This document shows positions 1 through 8,586 of a DNA stretch of 64,000 nt, one piece after another. Every line of letters starts with the position of its first letter. Within the stretch, counting starts at the first letter, position 1. The notes under the pieces were generated by a model, which saw only the letters and a list, made by a program, of their open reading frames with translations, was not told the DNA's origin and ran no database searches. The stretch is from the NCBI GenBank assembly GCA_963973455.1, contig CAXAZF010000006.1, positions 1 through 64,000 of the forward strand. The letters run 5' to 3'. Source of the stretch: Marixanthomonas sp002364245. GTDB taxonomy: Bacteria; Bacteroidota; Bacteroidia; Flavobacteriales; Flavobacteriaceae. A program made the position numbers and the translations under genes.

Positions 1-63
1 TTAGTTGTTAGTTGTTAGTTGTTAGTTGTTAGTTGTTAGTTGTTAGTTGTTAGTTGTTAGTTA
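1..63. repeat. 7-bp tandem repeat (TTAGTTG)n
   Basis: About eight and a half perfect copies of the heptamer TTAGTTG run from the first base to about position 63, followed by an A-rich stretch. The array is cut by the window edge, so its full copy number is unknown. It lies just beyond the 3' end of the minus-strand ABC permease gene. A two-unit fragment of the same sequence occurs at 2925-2935, at the stop codon of the DUF1599 gene. Confidence 0.95.
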
Positions 64-123
64 AAAAATACTATTCTTAAGGCACTTTTCAAAAGGCTGT
101 TTACTGCAAACTGCCACTGCTTA

Positions 124-1197
124 CTACATACTTATCTTCGGATCCAGCCACCCATAGATGATATCCACTAAAATATTGATAACTATAAACACAATCGCAA
201 TAACCAGTACGGCCCCCATAATTACTGGAAGGTCTAATGTGTTTAAAGCGTCCACAATTTCTTTTCCCAATCCGTTCCAGCCAAAAATGTACTCTACAAA
301 CACCGCTCCTGCCAACATAGATGCAAACCATCCTGAAATAGCAGTCACTACTGGGTTTAAAGAGTTCTTTAAAGCGTGCTTTCTAATAATTGTTGCAAAG
401 GATAACCCTTTTGCCTTGGCAGTACGAATATAATCTTGGTTAAGTACTTCCAGTAGCGAGTTCCGCATTAATTGCGAGACCACCGCCAAAGGACGAATAC
501 CCAATACTATGGCTGGTAGTATCAAATTCTTCCATTGTATGTGTTTGCCTTCACCAAAGTCATCTACTGCATATAGACTTCCTGTCATATTCAGGTTGGT
601 ATATTCATGCAATACAAAGCCAAACAACCAAGCAAACAGAATGGCACTAAAGAATGACGGTACACTCATACCCAATGTGCTTACCAACTGTATCAATTTA
701 TCGATCCAACCATCTTTAAACAACACCGAAACAATCCCTAAGAACACTCCTAAGAACATCGCAATAATAATAGCTGACACAGCTAAAACTACCGTATTGG
801 GCAATGTCTCTGAAATTACCTTGCTTACTTTCTTCCCATTTTTTTGAAATGATTCCCGAAGATACGGAGTTTTTAGGACAACCGTTGTATTTCCTATGGT
901 GAATAGCTGAGCTGAGTTATATTTTCCTTTAGAAAGAAATGTGTAGTCCTCTTTGTTGGTGCTATGAAAGGATACTGGAGATAAATCGTTTAAATAGTAC
1001 AGATACTGAAGCCCTACCGGTTTATCAAAACCGTACTTTTTTTTCACTACGGCAATCTGTTCGGCACTCTCGTTTTGACCTAACATCATCCGTGCGGGAT
1101 CGCCGGGCAAAATAGTAAACAAGAAAAAGATAACCGTTACTACACCAAAGAGTGTTAGTAAAGCGTATCCTAATTTTTGTAATACATATCCTGTCAC
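124..1197 (-). CDS. ABC transporter permease, oligopeptide/dipeptide (OppB/DppB) type
   Basis: This 357-residue inner-membrane protein resembles the OppB/DppB permeases that form half of the channel in peptide or nickel ABC importers. It has an N-terminal membrane segment (about residues 9-30) followed by the family's ILPGDPARMMLG stretch, a roughly 90-residue periplasmic loop, then four to five further membrane segments. The cytoplasmic coupling region reads DYIRTAKAKGLSFATIIRKHALKNSL, which is the EAA-loop signature. It starts 4 bp after the stop of the DoxX-fusion gene, so the two are probably co-transcribed. Partner subunits (OppC, ATPases, binding protein) are not in the window, so the substrate cannot be judged. 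Confidence 0.9.
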   Translation of the reverse strand: MTGYVLQKLGYALLTLFGVVTVIFFLFTILPGDPARMMLGQNESAEQIAVVKKKYGFDKPVGLQYLYYLNDLSPVSFHSTNKEDYTFLSKGKYNSAQLFTIGNTTVVLKTPYLRESFQKNGKKVSKVISETLPNTVVLAVSAIIIAMFLGVFLGIVSVLFKDGWIDKLIQLVSTLGMSVPSFFSAILFAWLFGFVLHEYTNLNMTGSLYAVDDFGEGKHIQWKNLILPAIVLGIRPLAVVSQLMRNSLLEVLNQDYIRTAKAKGLSFATIIRKHALKNSLNPVVTAISGWFASMLAGAVFVEYIFGWNGLGKEIVDALNTLDLPVIMGAVLVIAIVFIVINILVDIIYGWLDPKISM

Positions 1198-1201
1198 CAG
1201 C

Positions 1202-2914
1202 TTATTGTTTTACGTCTTCGATTGTTTTTACTTCGTACTCAAAATCTTCACCAAACAATAGCTTTGCATATTCTTCAATGGTTTGATCAAAACCGGCTTC
1301 TGTACGGCGTTGGTTTACTGTCTCTGGGTTTTCGATGGGCCAGATAAAACTGCCGCGTTCATCGTTATAGGTTCTTCCCTGTGTTCCGTATACCTGAGGT
1401 TTTTCTTGGTTCATTAAGTAACGGTCTTCCATCATCGCTACCAAACGGAACGGTATTTCACCTTGCTCCCCTGCTTCTTTTATTACAGGCAAGTATTTTT
1501 CTATTTTATCTGGGTTGTGTTGTAATACATACCAAGCGGCGGTGTTAGTAGGTTCGCCCACTACAGATTTCCCCGGATACCCCATATTGTTGAACACTTT
1601 TTCAACAAATAGCATATTACTACTGTCAATAACTGTTTGCATAGCCCAAAGGTCTCCGTTATATTCTTCTGGCGTTAATCCCATTTCCTCCCCTAATTGC
1701 GCTCGCTCTTCCGGTGTGTTGGCTTGCATTAATTTCCGGTAACGTTGATCTAACACTGCAATACTGTCCAGTCGTTGTTTTAGATTAAAATCTAAATTAG
1801 GTTTGGCATTTTCCAATTCTGGTAATTGTAAATCCTCCACATCGTTCCAATGAACTTTCTGTTTTATGGTTCCATTTTGAAGATGTAACACACCTGGATT
1901 GCTTCGCACAATGGTTTTCAACGTGGTTTCATCACAGAAATAAAAATCAAAGTTCAACTTATAACGTTCAGTCAAGGTTTTAGTGCGTTCCGCAGAAGAT
2001 GCTGACATCCCAATTACCCTATACCCTTTTTTCAAGGCTTCATTAGTAATATTCTGAACAGGGAAGAATCCATCCTTTTCAGATTTATTTAAATTATAGG
2101 CTACCACTATAATCAAATTATCTTCTTCTAAAAATTCATCTAAATAATCCTTGCCATCCCGTTCAATAGTGAAATCGTGTATAGGCGGCTCATAACCTGC
2201 TTGAATCTCGGTAGTCTCGACTCCTAAAAACTCCCCTTCTTGTTTTGGATAATCACCCTTTGTGGTGACTATTTTTTCTTTTCCGTCTACCTTAAACTTC
2301 CAGTTATAATCATAAATAGGTTTTGGTGCTCCTTCAGGAATGGTCATCCCCTCTTCTATATTTGCTCCTATTTTATAAGCTCTAAAGTCAAGAATAGGTA
2401 AATGCATCAGTACGTGATAAGTAACTCCCAGACAACCAATAAAGCAAACAAATATTACCAGACTACGGATGTTTCGGGTAAAGAATGGTTTAATGTATTT
2501 ACTTCCGAAGAATAAAACAAGGATAAGAATCAGTAATATAATGTCTTTGGTAAACGACTCCCAAGGCGTTAATGGAATGGCGTCGCCAAAGCAACCACAA
2601 TCTGTCACTTTGTTATAATAGGCTGAGTAAAATGTTAGGAACGTAAAGAAGACAATCATTAATAAGAGACTCCAAACGGTGAACTTACGCAAATATCCTA
2701 TTAACAACATGACACCTAGTAGGACTTCAAAAATAACAACGAAAATAGCGATGAGCAGTGAATAGGGAATTAGAAACTCCAAGTTTAATACTTCTGGCGC
2801 AAAATAATCCTGTAACTTAAATGAAAACCCAATAGGGTCGTTTAATTTTATAAGACCACTGAATATAAAAAGTATCCCTACCAATACTCTTGAAATTCCT
2901 ACTAATATTTTCAT
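1202..2914 (-). CDS. DoxX/MauE-like membrane protein fused to a thioredoxin-like and a DUF6624-like domain
   Basis: The 570-residue protein has three parts. Residues 1-140 form a four-helix DoxX/MauE-type membrane domain with a DCGCFGD motif at 105-111, followed by a fifth membrane segment at about 150-165. This matches the Bacteroidota BT_3928-like family. Residues 245-360 look like a thioredoxin fold without CXXC. Residues 375-550 carry the pattern YPGKSVVG (446), QHN (465), DR (497) and YGTQ (509), which I recognise as DUF6624-like. My recollection is that family members usually stop after the redoxin part at about 360-370 residues, so the C-terminal extension is unusual. It sits between DUF1599 and the permease. 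Function is unknown; the DoxX part suggests electron or redox transfer at the membrane. Confidence 0.8.
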   Translation of the reverse strand: MKILVGISRVLVGILFIFSGLIKLNDPIGFSFKLQDYFAPEVLNLEFLIPYSLLIAIFVVIFEVLLGVMLLIGYLRKFTVWSLLLMIVFFTFLTFYSAYYNKVTDCGCFGDAIPLTPWESFTKDIILLILILVLFFGSKYIKPFFTRNIRSLVIFVCFIGCLGVTYHVLMHLPILDFRAYKIGANIEEGMTIPEGAPKPIYDYNWKFKVDGKEKIVTTKGDYPKQEGEFLGVETTEIQAGYEPPIHDFTIERDGKDYLDEFLEEDNLIIVVAYNLNKSEKDGFFPVQNITNEALKKGYRVIGMSASSAERTKTLTERYKLNFDFYFCDETTLKTIVRSNPGVLHLQNGTIKQKVHWNDVEDLQLPELENAKPNLDFNLKQRLDSIAVLDQRYRKLMQANTPEERAQLGEEMGLTPEEYNGDLWAMQTVIDSSNMLFVEKVFNNMGYPGKSVVGEPTNTAAWYVLQHNPDKIEKYLPVIKEAGEQGEIPFRLVAMMEDRYLMNQEKPQVYGTQGRTYNDERGSFIWPIENPETVNQRRTEAGFDQTIEEYAKLLFGEDFEYEVKTIEDVKQ

Positions 2915-2924
2915 GCTGTATCGT

Positions 2925-3473
2925 TTAGTTGTTAGTTTGTGCTTCTAGATGAATCATGGCAAACACAGAATAATTGATCATATCTTGATAATTAGCATCA
3001 ATACCTTCAGAAACCAACGTTTTTCCTTTATTATTTTCAATTTGTTTTACCCTCAATAACTTTTGAAGAATTAAATCGGTCAATGAAGATACTCGCATAT
3101 CGCGCCATGCCTCGCCATAATCATGGTTTTTGTTTATCATAAGTTGCCGTGTAATGGCCACTTGTTCGTCGTATAATTTCACCGCTTCGTCAAGGGAAAG
3201 ATCTGGCTGTTCTACTATGCCTTTTTGCAGTTGTATCAAAGCCATGATAGAATAGTTAATGATGCCTATAAACTCACTAGCTTCATCTTCATCTACTTTT
3301 TGTTCCGCATTTTGCTGCAAGCCACGTATGCGTTGGGCTTTTATAAAAATTTGATCGGTCAAGGAAGTTAACCGCAAAATGCGCCAAGCACTCCCGTAAT
3401 CTTTCATTTTATTGGTAAACAACTCTTTACAAGTAGCAATTACCGCATCGTATTGTTTTAGGGTTTCAGCCAT
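2925..3473 (-). CDS. DUF1599 protein with two tandem domain copies
   Basis: This 182-residue soluble protein is built from two homologous halves. The first has KMKDYGSAWRILRLTSLTDQI at about residues 18-38 and the second has NKNHDYGEAWRDMRVSSLTDLI at about 114-135. Both match DUF1599, which has also been called a nucleotide-modification-associated domain. The biochemical role is not established. It is divergent from folP with 52 bp between starts, and 10 bp separate it from the DoxX-fusion gene downstream. The folP / DUF1599 / DoxX order is one I associate with Flavobacteriaceae generally. Confidence 0.85.
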   Translation of the reverse strand: MAETLKQYDAVIATCKELFTNKMKDYGSAWRILRLTSLTDQIFIKAQRIRGLQQNAEQKVDEDEASEFIGIINYSIMALIQLQKGIVEQPDLSLDEAVKLYDEQVAITRQLMINKNHDYGEAWRDMRVSSLTDLILQKLLRVKQIENNKGKTLVSEGIDANYQDMINYSVFAMIHLEAQTNN

Positions 3474-3525
3474 TGGGTTTTTAAGATTTTCCGTAAATTT
3501 CGCTTAAATAATTCAAAATAGAAAA

Positions 3526-4359
3526 TTGAAAACAATCAATTGTAACGGTTTGCTTATAGACTTGTCCAAACCCAAGGTAATGGGCATTATAAACGTAACG
3601 CCAGACTCGTTTTACGACGGTGGCAAAACCACAAAACAAAACAGTATCTTACACCAAGCAGAAAAAATGCTTAGTGAAGGTGCTACTTTTTTAGATGTGG
3701 GCGGGTACAGTTCTAGGCCAAATGCCACAGATATTTCAACAGAGGAAGAAATAAGCCGCGTTGTTCCTGCCATAGAATCTATTTTAAAACAATTTCCAGA
3801 AGTTTTAATTTCCGTAGATACCTTTAGAAGCAACGTTGCCAATGAAGCTGTAAAAGCTGGTGCCTGTATAGTAAATGATATTAGTGGCGGTACTCTAGAC
3901 CCTGCGATGTTTTCTACTGTTGCCAAGCTAAAGGCACCTTATATTTTAATGCATATGCGAGGTACACCCCAAACAATGGTACAGCAAACGAATTATGATG
4001 ATGTTATTAAAGAAGTAATCTATTTCTTTTCTGAAAGGGTAGCCCAGGCGAGGCAAACAGGCATTAACGATATAATTATAGATCCAGGCTTCGGATTTGC
4101 AAAAACAAAAGAACAAAGCTTTGAATTATTACAGAAATCAGCTTTACTAAAACAATTAGATCTCCCTATTTTAACAGGGGTTTCACGAAAGTCCATGATT
4201 TATAAAACCTTAGACATTTCAGCAAAAGAAGCCTTGAATGGAACCACTGTTTTAAACACCCTTGCTTTACAAAAAGGAACATCGATTTTACGGGTACACG
4301 ACGTAAAAGAAGCTGTAGAATGTATTAAGTTAACCGAAATGCTTAATCCCTACTTATAA
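3526..4359 (+). CDS. folP: dihydropteroate synthase
   Basis: This enzyme condenses 6-hydroxymethyl-dihydropterin pyrophosphate with p-aminobenzoate in folate synthesis. The 277-residue TIM barrel shows every family landmark: GIINVTPDSF (20-29), DVGGYSSRP (57-65), NDISGG (117-122), DPGFGFAK (186-193), GVSRKSM (218-224) and RVHDV (256-260). The start is a TTG codon; it places the family-typical N-terminus (MKTINCNGLLIDLSKPKVMG) in frame and there is no upstream ATG. A weak -7-like TAAATTTC lies at 3494-3501. cdaA follows after 43 bp on the same strand. Confidence 0.95.
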   Translation: MKTINCNGLLIDLSKPKVMGIINVTPDSFYDGGKTTKQNSILHQAEKMLSEGATFLDVGGYSSRPNATDISTEEEISRVVPAIESILKQFPEVLISVDTFRSNVANEAVKAGACIVNDISGGTLDPAMFSTVAKLKAPYILMHMRGTPQTMVQQTNYDDVIKEVIYFFSERVAQARQTGINDIIIDPGFGFAKTKEQSFELLQKSALLKQLDLPILTGVSRKSMIYKTLDISAKEALNGTTVLNTLALQKGTSILRVHDVKEAVECIKLTEMLNPYL

Positions 4360-4402
4360 ATTTTATACTTTTAACCAATAGACATAAAAAAGCGAACACC
4401 CT

Positions 4403-5176
4403 TTGGAATTTTTAGACCTGCGCATTATAGATATTATTGATATTTTACTGGTAGCCTTTTTGCTTTACTACCTGTATAGATTGATAAAAGGAACGGTTGC
4501 TATCAATATTTTTATTGGGATTGTAATCATCATTGCTATTTCTGAAGTTACCAAACTTCTACAAATGGAGCTTTTAAGCAAAATATTAGGTGGTTTTTTA
4601 GGAGTTGGGATGTTTGCGCTTATTGTTGTTTTTCAACAGGAAATCAGGAAGTTTTTATTGATGTTGGGTTCTACCAATCTCAACGCCCGTAAACGGTTTT
4701 TTAGGCAATTTCGGCTACTTTCTAAAGAAGCTGGAATCACTACCAATATCCAAGCTATTATGAATGCTTGCCAATCCATGAGCCGCAAGAATATGGGGGC
4801 GCTTATTGTGATACAACGCAATAATAGCCTCGATTTTGTAAAAAATACAGGGGACGAGATGAATATTGAAATTAACAAACCCATTATAGAAAGTATTTTT
4901 TATAAAAACAGCCCGTTGCACGATGGAGCCATGATTATTGAAAATAACACAATTACTGCCACAAGGGTTATTTTACCGGTATCGAACGACCGAAATATTC
5001 CGCTACGTTTTGGATTACGACATCGTGCTGCTGTAGGCATTTCAGAAAAAACAGATGCTGTTTGTATTGTGGTTTCAGAAGAAAATGGGCAGATTTCCTA
5101 TCTAAAAGATGGTGAATTTGTGCTATTCAACGAAATAGACGACCTTGCCAAACAATTGGAAAATGATTTAAGCTAG
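4403..5176 (+). CDS. cdaA: diadenylate cyclase (c-di-AMP synthase), CdaA/YbbP type
   Basis: The 257-residue membrane-anchored enzyme makes cyclic di-AMP from two ATP, a messenger that controls potassium and osmotic balance in bacteria that have it. Three membrane segments (about 10-28, 33-50, 60-80) precede a DisA_N catalytic domain. The two signature motifs are intact: DGA at 174-176 (HDGAMII) and RHR at 206-208 (LRHRAAVG), so it is probably active. Translation starts at TTG, giving MEFLDLRIIDIIDILL, which matches my recollection of flavobacterial CdaA. It lies directly after folP, and the DUF3667 gene begins 5 bp after its stop. No CdaR/YbbR-like regulator gene is beside it. Confidence 0.93.
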   Translation: MEFLDLRIIDIIDILLVAFLLYYLYRLIKGTVAINIFIGIVIIIAISEVTKLLQMELLSKILGGFLGVGMFALIVVFQQEIRKFLLMLGSTNLNARKRFFRQFRLLSKEAGITTNIQAIMNACQSMSRKNMGALIVIQRNNSLDFVKNTGDEMNIEINKPIIESIFYKNSPLHDGAMIIENNTITATRVILPVSNDRNIPLRFGLRHRAAVGISEKTDAVCIVVSEENGQISYLKDGEFVLFNEIDDLAKQLENDLS

Positions 5177-5181
5177 TAAAA

Positions 5182-6033
5182 ATGAACTGTAAAAATTGTG
5201 AAGAAACACTTGCCTTAGGCACTAAGTATTGTCCAGAATGTGGTGCCAAGGCACTTACAAACCGATTGACCCTTCGCTACCTTTTATCTGAAATTTACCA
5301 CGCTTTTTTTAGCATCGACTCTAATAAACCTGTCCGAACATTTATTGATCTTTTAAAGAAACCCGAACAAGTTATTGGTGGTTATATTGATGGGGTTCGT
5401 AAAAAATACATTCACGCTTTCGGGTATTTTACGATTGCGGTGACTTTTTCCAGTATATTTTATTTCATTTTCCTAAAATTTTTTCCTGAAACATTAGACG
5501 GAATGTTAATGTTTCAAAACAATGATGCAGCCCAAATGGAACTGGGACGCACTATGTACCGTAGTGTTTTTGAATATCAGACTTTAATGTTTTTTGCATT
5601 TGTTCCACTATTAGCCTTGCTGTCTTGGATCGTGTTTTTGAATAAAAAGAAATACAATTACGCAGAACACTTAATAATAAACCTCTACTGCTATTCGCAA
5701 GCTTCCATTATAACTATTGGTTTGCTATTCCTGACGTTTTGGAATCAGACTCTTTTCGGGATTTTCTCTATGGCTTCCCTGGTAATTCAAATTGGTTATT
5801 TCGCTTATGTTTTAAAGCGCCTTTTTAAGCTTTCCAGAATACAACTAGTAGTAAAAACCTTATATTTCTTCGGGCTTCTGATTCCACTGTATATTATTTT
5901 AATTATGATAATGTTTATGGTTATGCTTGTTACAGGAAACCTTGACAGTTTTATAGAAGCTGAAAATGCAAAGAAAGAAATAAGCTACACCGCTTCATCT
6001 GCCATAAACTGGACTTCGTATAAATTACGGTAA
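5182..6033 (+). CDS. DUF3667 zinc-ribbon membrane protein
   Basis: The 283-residue protein starts with a small zinc ribbon (Cys 3, 6, 17 and 20, in CKNCEETL and CPECGAK). The DUF3667 signature follows: a short NRLTLRYLLSEI region, then a DLLKKPEQVIGGYIDG segment. After that come about five hydrophobic helices. It is a Bacteroidota family of unknown function. It lies 5 bp after cdaA and is likely co-transcribed with it. Its last 49 bp overlap the 3' end of the convergent ABC exporter gene, so the two mRNAs are complementary over their ends. Confidence 0.88.
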   Translation: MNCKNCEETLALGTKYCPECGAKALTNRLTLRYLLSEIYHAFFSIDSNKPVRTFIDLLKKPEQVIGGYIDGVRKKYIHAFGYFTIAVTFSSIFYFIFLKFFPETLDGMLMFQNNDAAQMELGRTMYRSVFEYQTLMFFAFVPLLALLSWIVFLNKKKYNYAEHLIINLYCYSQASIITIGLLFLTFWNQTLFGIFSMASLVIQIGYFAYVLKRLFKLSRIQLVVKTLYFFGLLIPLYIILIMIMFMVMLVTGNLDSFIEAENAKKEISYTASSAINWTSYKLR

Positions 6034-7748
6034 TATCCATCCTCTTTTTTAAGTAGTTCTTTATGGGTTCCTGTCTCCACAATTTTACCTGCGTCCATAA
6101 CCAAGATTTTATCGGCTTTTTTAATGGTTGCCAAACGGTGAGCAATCACGATAGAAGTTCTTCCTTTTGTTATTTTTTCGGTTGCATTTTGTATTAGTTC
6201 CTCAGAATACGTGTCTACGGAAGAAGTAGCTTCGTCCAGAATTAAAACTCCTGGTTTGCTTACGTATGCCCTTAAAAAGGCAATAAGTTGTCGTTGCCCT
6301 GAAGAAAGCATCGAACCTCGTTCTTTAACGTTGTAATGATAGTCATTGGGAAGTGTTTTTATAAATTTATGCACCCCAATTTCTTTTGCAGCTGCAACCA
6401 CCTCTTCTTCTGTAATTGAAGGGTCGTTTAGCGTAATATTATTTAAAATGGTATCGGCAAATAAGAATACATCTTGTAATACTACTGCTATTTGCTTCCG
6501 AAGGGATTCTAATGTATATTCTTTTGCATTTACACTGTCAATTAAAATCTCCCCTTCCTGAATCTCATAAAACCGATTCAATAAGTTGATGATGGTCGAT
6601 TTTCCAGCGCCCGTGGCCCCTACAATTGCAACCGTTTCGCCCGGTTGTACAGTAAAGGATATTCCTTTTATCACTTTTTCATCTTCTGTGTAACCAAAAT
6701 GAACATTTTTAAATTCTATGTGACCAATAGCACGTGGCATATCAACCGTACCCGAATCATCTATATGTGATTTTGTATCTAAAATACCAAACACCCGGTT
6801 GGCAGCAACCATTCCCATTTGTAGTGTGTTGAACTTATCTGCAATCTGCCGAAGTGGGCGGAACAACATTTGCGACAACTGAATAAAAGCTGTGATGATA
6901 CCCAAGGTTATAACCCCGCCTCCAGCGGCGTTTAGACCTCCATACCAAACAATGAGCCCAATTGCTATGGAAGATGCCATTTCAGCAATAGGGAAAAAGA
7001 TAGAGTTGTACCAAACAGTCCTAATCCATGCTTTTTTATGTTTTTCGTTTATTTCTTTAAAACGCTTATACTCTGTATCTTCTCTTGTAAATATTTGTAC
7101 GATTTTCATTCCCGTAATCCGCTCTTGTACAAAGGAATTAAGATCGGCCACTTGGTTACGAACGTCTTCAAAAGCTACTTTCATAGCTCGTTGAAATACT
7201 CGTGTAGCATATAAAATCAATGGTAAAATTGCAAAAACAATCAAAGCAAGCTGCCAACTTTTATACAACATAAACCCAGCAATGACAAACATCTTAAGCA
7301 AATCGCTTAAAATCATAAACAACCCTTGACTAAAAATACTCGAAATGGTTTCGATATCGTTTACCGTACGGGTAGTTAACCGTCCTACGGCACTTTTATC
7401 AAAATATTTCATCCGGAAACTCATCATCAAGTTGAAAAGTTTTACACGCATGTCACGAACCACACTTTGTCCCAGCCAGTTGGCGTAAAATATAAAAGCG
7501 AACTGAAACAGCACTTCTAACACTAAAACCACAACCATCATGATAATATAGTACTGTAAACCACTACTATCTTTAGGCACAATGGAATTGTCTATCGCCA
7601 ATTGTATTAACTCTGGCCGGAGTATCGCTAAACCAGCCATAATTATGGCCGCAAGTGCTACAAAGTAAAATACCAAGCGATATGCATTGGTAAATTTCAA
7701 TAAGCGTTTAAAAAGCTTAAAATCGAATGCTTTTCCTGAGTTTGCCAT
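5985..7748 (-). CDS. ABC exporter, fused membrane and ATPase domains (MsbA/LmrA-like)
   Basis: The 587-residue half-transporter has six membrane helices in residues 20-310 and a nucleotide-binding domain after 345. Walker A is GATGAGKST (377-385), the Q-loop Gln is at about 425, Walker B is VLILDEA (501-507) and the switch His is at 537 (IVIAHR). The ABC signature reads LSSGQ (481-485) instead of the common LSGGQ, a mild variant still expected to work. Such homodimers export lipids or drugs; the substrate is not evident here. It overlaps truA upstream through TAATG, which suggests translational coupling, and overlaps the DUF3667 gene at its 3' end. Confidence 0.92.
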   Translation of the reverse strand: MANSGKAFDFKLFKRLLKFTNAYRLVFYFVALAAIIMAGLAILRPELIQLAIDNSIVPKDSSGLQYYIIMMVVVLVLEVLFQFAFIFYANWLGQSVVRDMRVKLFNLMMSFRMKYFDKSAVGRLTTRTVNDIETISSIFSQGLFMILSDLLKMFVIAGFMLYKSWQLALIVFAILPLILYATRVFQRAMKVAFEDVRNQVADLNSFVQERITGMKIVQIFTREDTEYKRFKEINEKHKKAWIRTVWYNSIFFPIAEMASSIAIGLIVWYGGLNAAGGGVITLGIITAFIQLSQMLFRPLRQIADKFNTLQMGMVAANRVFGILDTKSHIDDSGTVDMPRAIGHIEFKNVHFGYTEDEKVIKGISFTVQPGETVAIVGATGAGKSTIINLLNRFYEIQEGEILIDSVNAKEYTLESLRKQIAVVLQDVFLFADTILNNITLNDPSITEEEVVAAAKEIGVHKFIKTLPNDYHYNVKERGSMLSSGQRQLIAFLRAYVSKPGVLILDEATSSVDTYSEELIQNATEKITKGRTSIVIAHRLATIKKADKILVMDAGKIVETGTHKELLKKEDGYYRNLYEVQFMADEAV

Positions 7749-8491
7749 TAATTTAGTATTGTTTTTTGGTACTGTACTTTAGTTAAATACAGCCCATGTG
7801 CAGGAGCCGAAGCACCTGCTTTACTCCTATCTTTACTTTTTAGTATTCCGTGAAATGCCTCTAAAGATGTTTTTTTATAACCTACATCTAAAAGTGTGCC
7901 TACAATGGCTCGAACCATATTCCGTAAAAAGCGATCTGCCGAAATAGTAAAGACCAACCCTTCGTTTACCTCTTCCCAAAAGGCTTTTTTTATATTACAA
8001 TGATACGTTTTTACATCGGTTTTGCTTCTTGAAAAGCATTGAAAATCCTTATAGTCTAATAATACCTTTGCGGCTTTATTCATTAGCCCTATATCGGGCT
8101 TATTATGTATTTGATACGTTAATCCTTCGGAAAAAGGATCCTTTTTTAAAGAAATTACATATTCATATTCCCTTTGTATTGCATCAAAACGGGCGTGAGC
8201 ATCATTTTTAACCTTTATTATATTTACTACAGCTATATCCTTAGGAAGAAATGAATTTAACCTGAACAACAGTTCTGAAATATTTGTTATTTCATCACAG
8301 TCAAAATGAGCGAACAATTGTTTTGCGTGCACTCCTGCATCGGTGCGTCCAGCTCCAGTAACTTTTATTTTGGTTTTGAACAAAGTGGAAAGCTTATCCT
8401 CCAAAACCCTTTGAACGGTTATGGCGTCCGGTTGTATTTGCCATCCATAATAATTTGTACCGTTGTAAGCTATTTCGATAAAATATCGCAA
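7748..8491 (-). CDS. truA: tRNA pseudouridine(38-40) synthase
   Basis: TruA isomerises uridines 38-40 in the anticodon stem-loop of many tRNAs. The catalytic motif GRTDAGVHA and the C-terminal DRFLRNMVRAIVGTLLDVG helix are present. The frame is open to a TTG at 8518, but that codon lies inside a perfect -7 box (TACTTTTG, 8523-8516), so it should not be in the mRNA. I place the start at the TTG at 8491. This gives 247 residues beginning MRYFIEIAYNGTNYYGWQ, exactly where the family begins. The gene is the first of a two-gene unit with the ABC exporter. Confidence 0.93.
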   Translation of the reverse strand: MRYFIEIAYNGTNYYGWQIQPDAITVQRVLEDKLSTLFKTKIKVTGAGRTDAGVHAKQLFAHFDCDEITNISELLFRLNSFLPKDIAVVNIIKVKNDAHARFDAIQREYEYVISLKKDPFSEGLTYQIHNKPDIGLMNKAAKVLLDYKDFQCFSRSKTDVKTYHCNIKKAFWEEVNEGLVFTISADRFLRNMVRAIVGTLLDVGYKKTSLEAFHGILKSKDRSKAGASAPAHGLYLTKVQYQKTILN

Positions 8492-8515
8492 AGAATCATT
8501 TATTTTTGAAAAATA

Positions 8516-8523
8516 CAAAAGTA
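8516..8523 (-). promoter_or_regulatory. -7 promoter box of truA (TACTTTTG)
   Basis: Perfect match to the Bacteroidota TAnnTTTG -7 element on the minus strand. It is 24 bp upstream of the TTG start proposed at 8491, and it overlaps the more distal TTG at 8518, which argues against that codon as the start. Confidence 0.6.
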
Positions 8524-8586
8524 CAAAATACTACCTCAGAAAGGTAACGGCTTCCGGATAGTTTAACAATCATAAAATAAATTGGT

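Noticed and set aside
1..63. CRISPR array at the left edge
   Set aside because: The units are 7 bp with no spacers; it is a simple tandem repeat.
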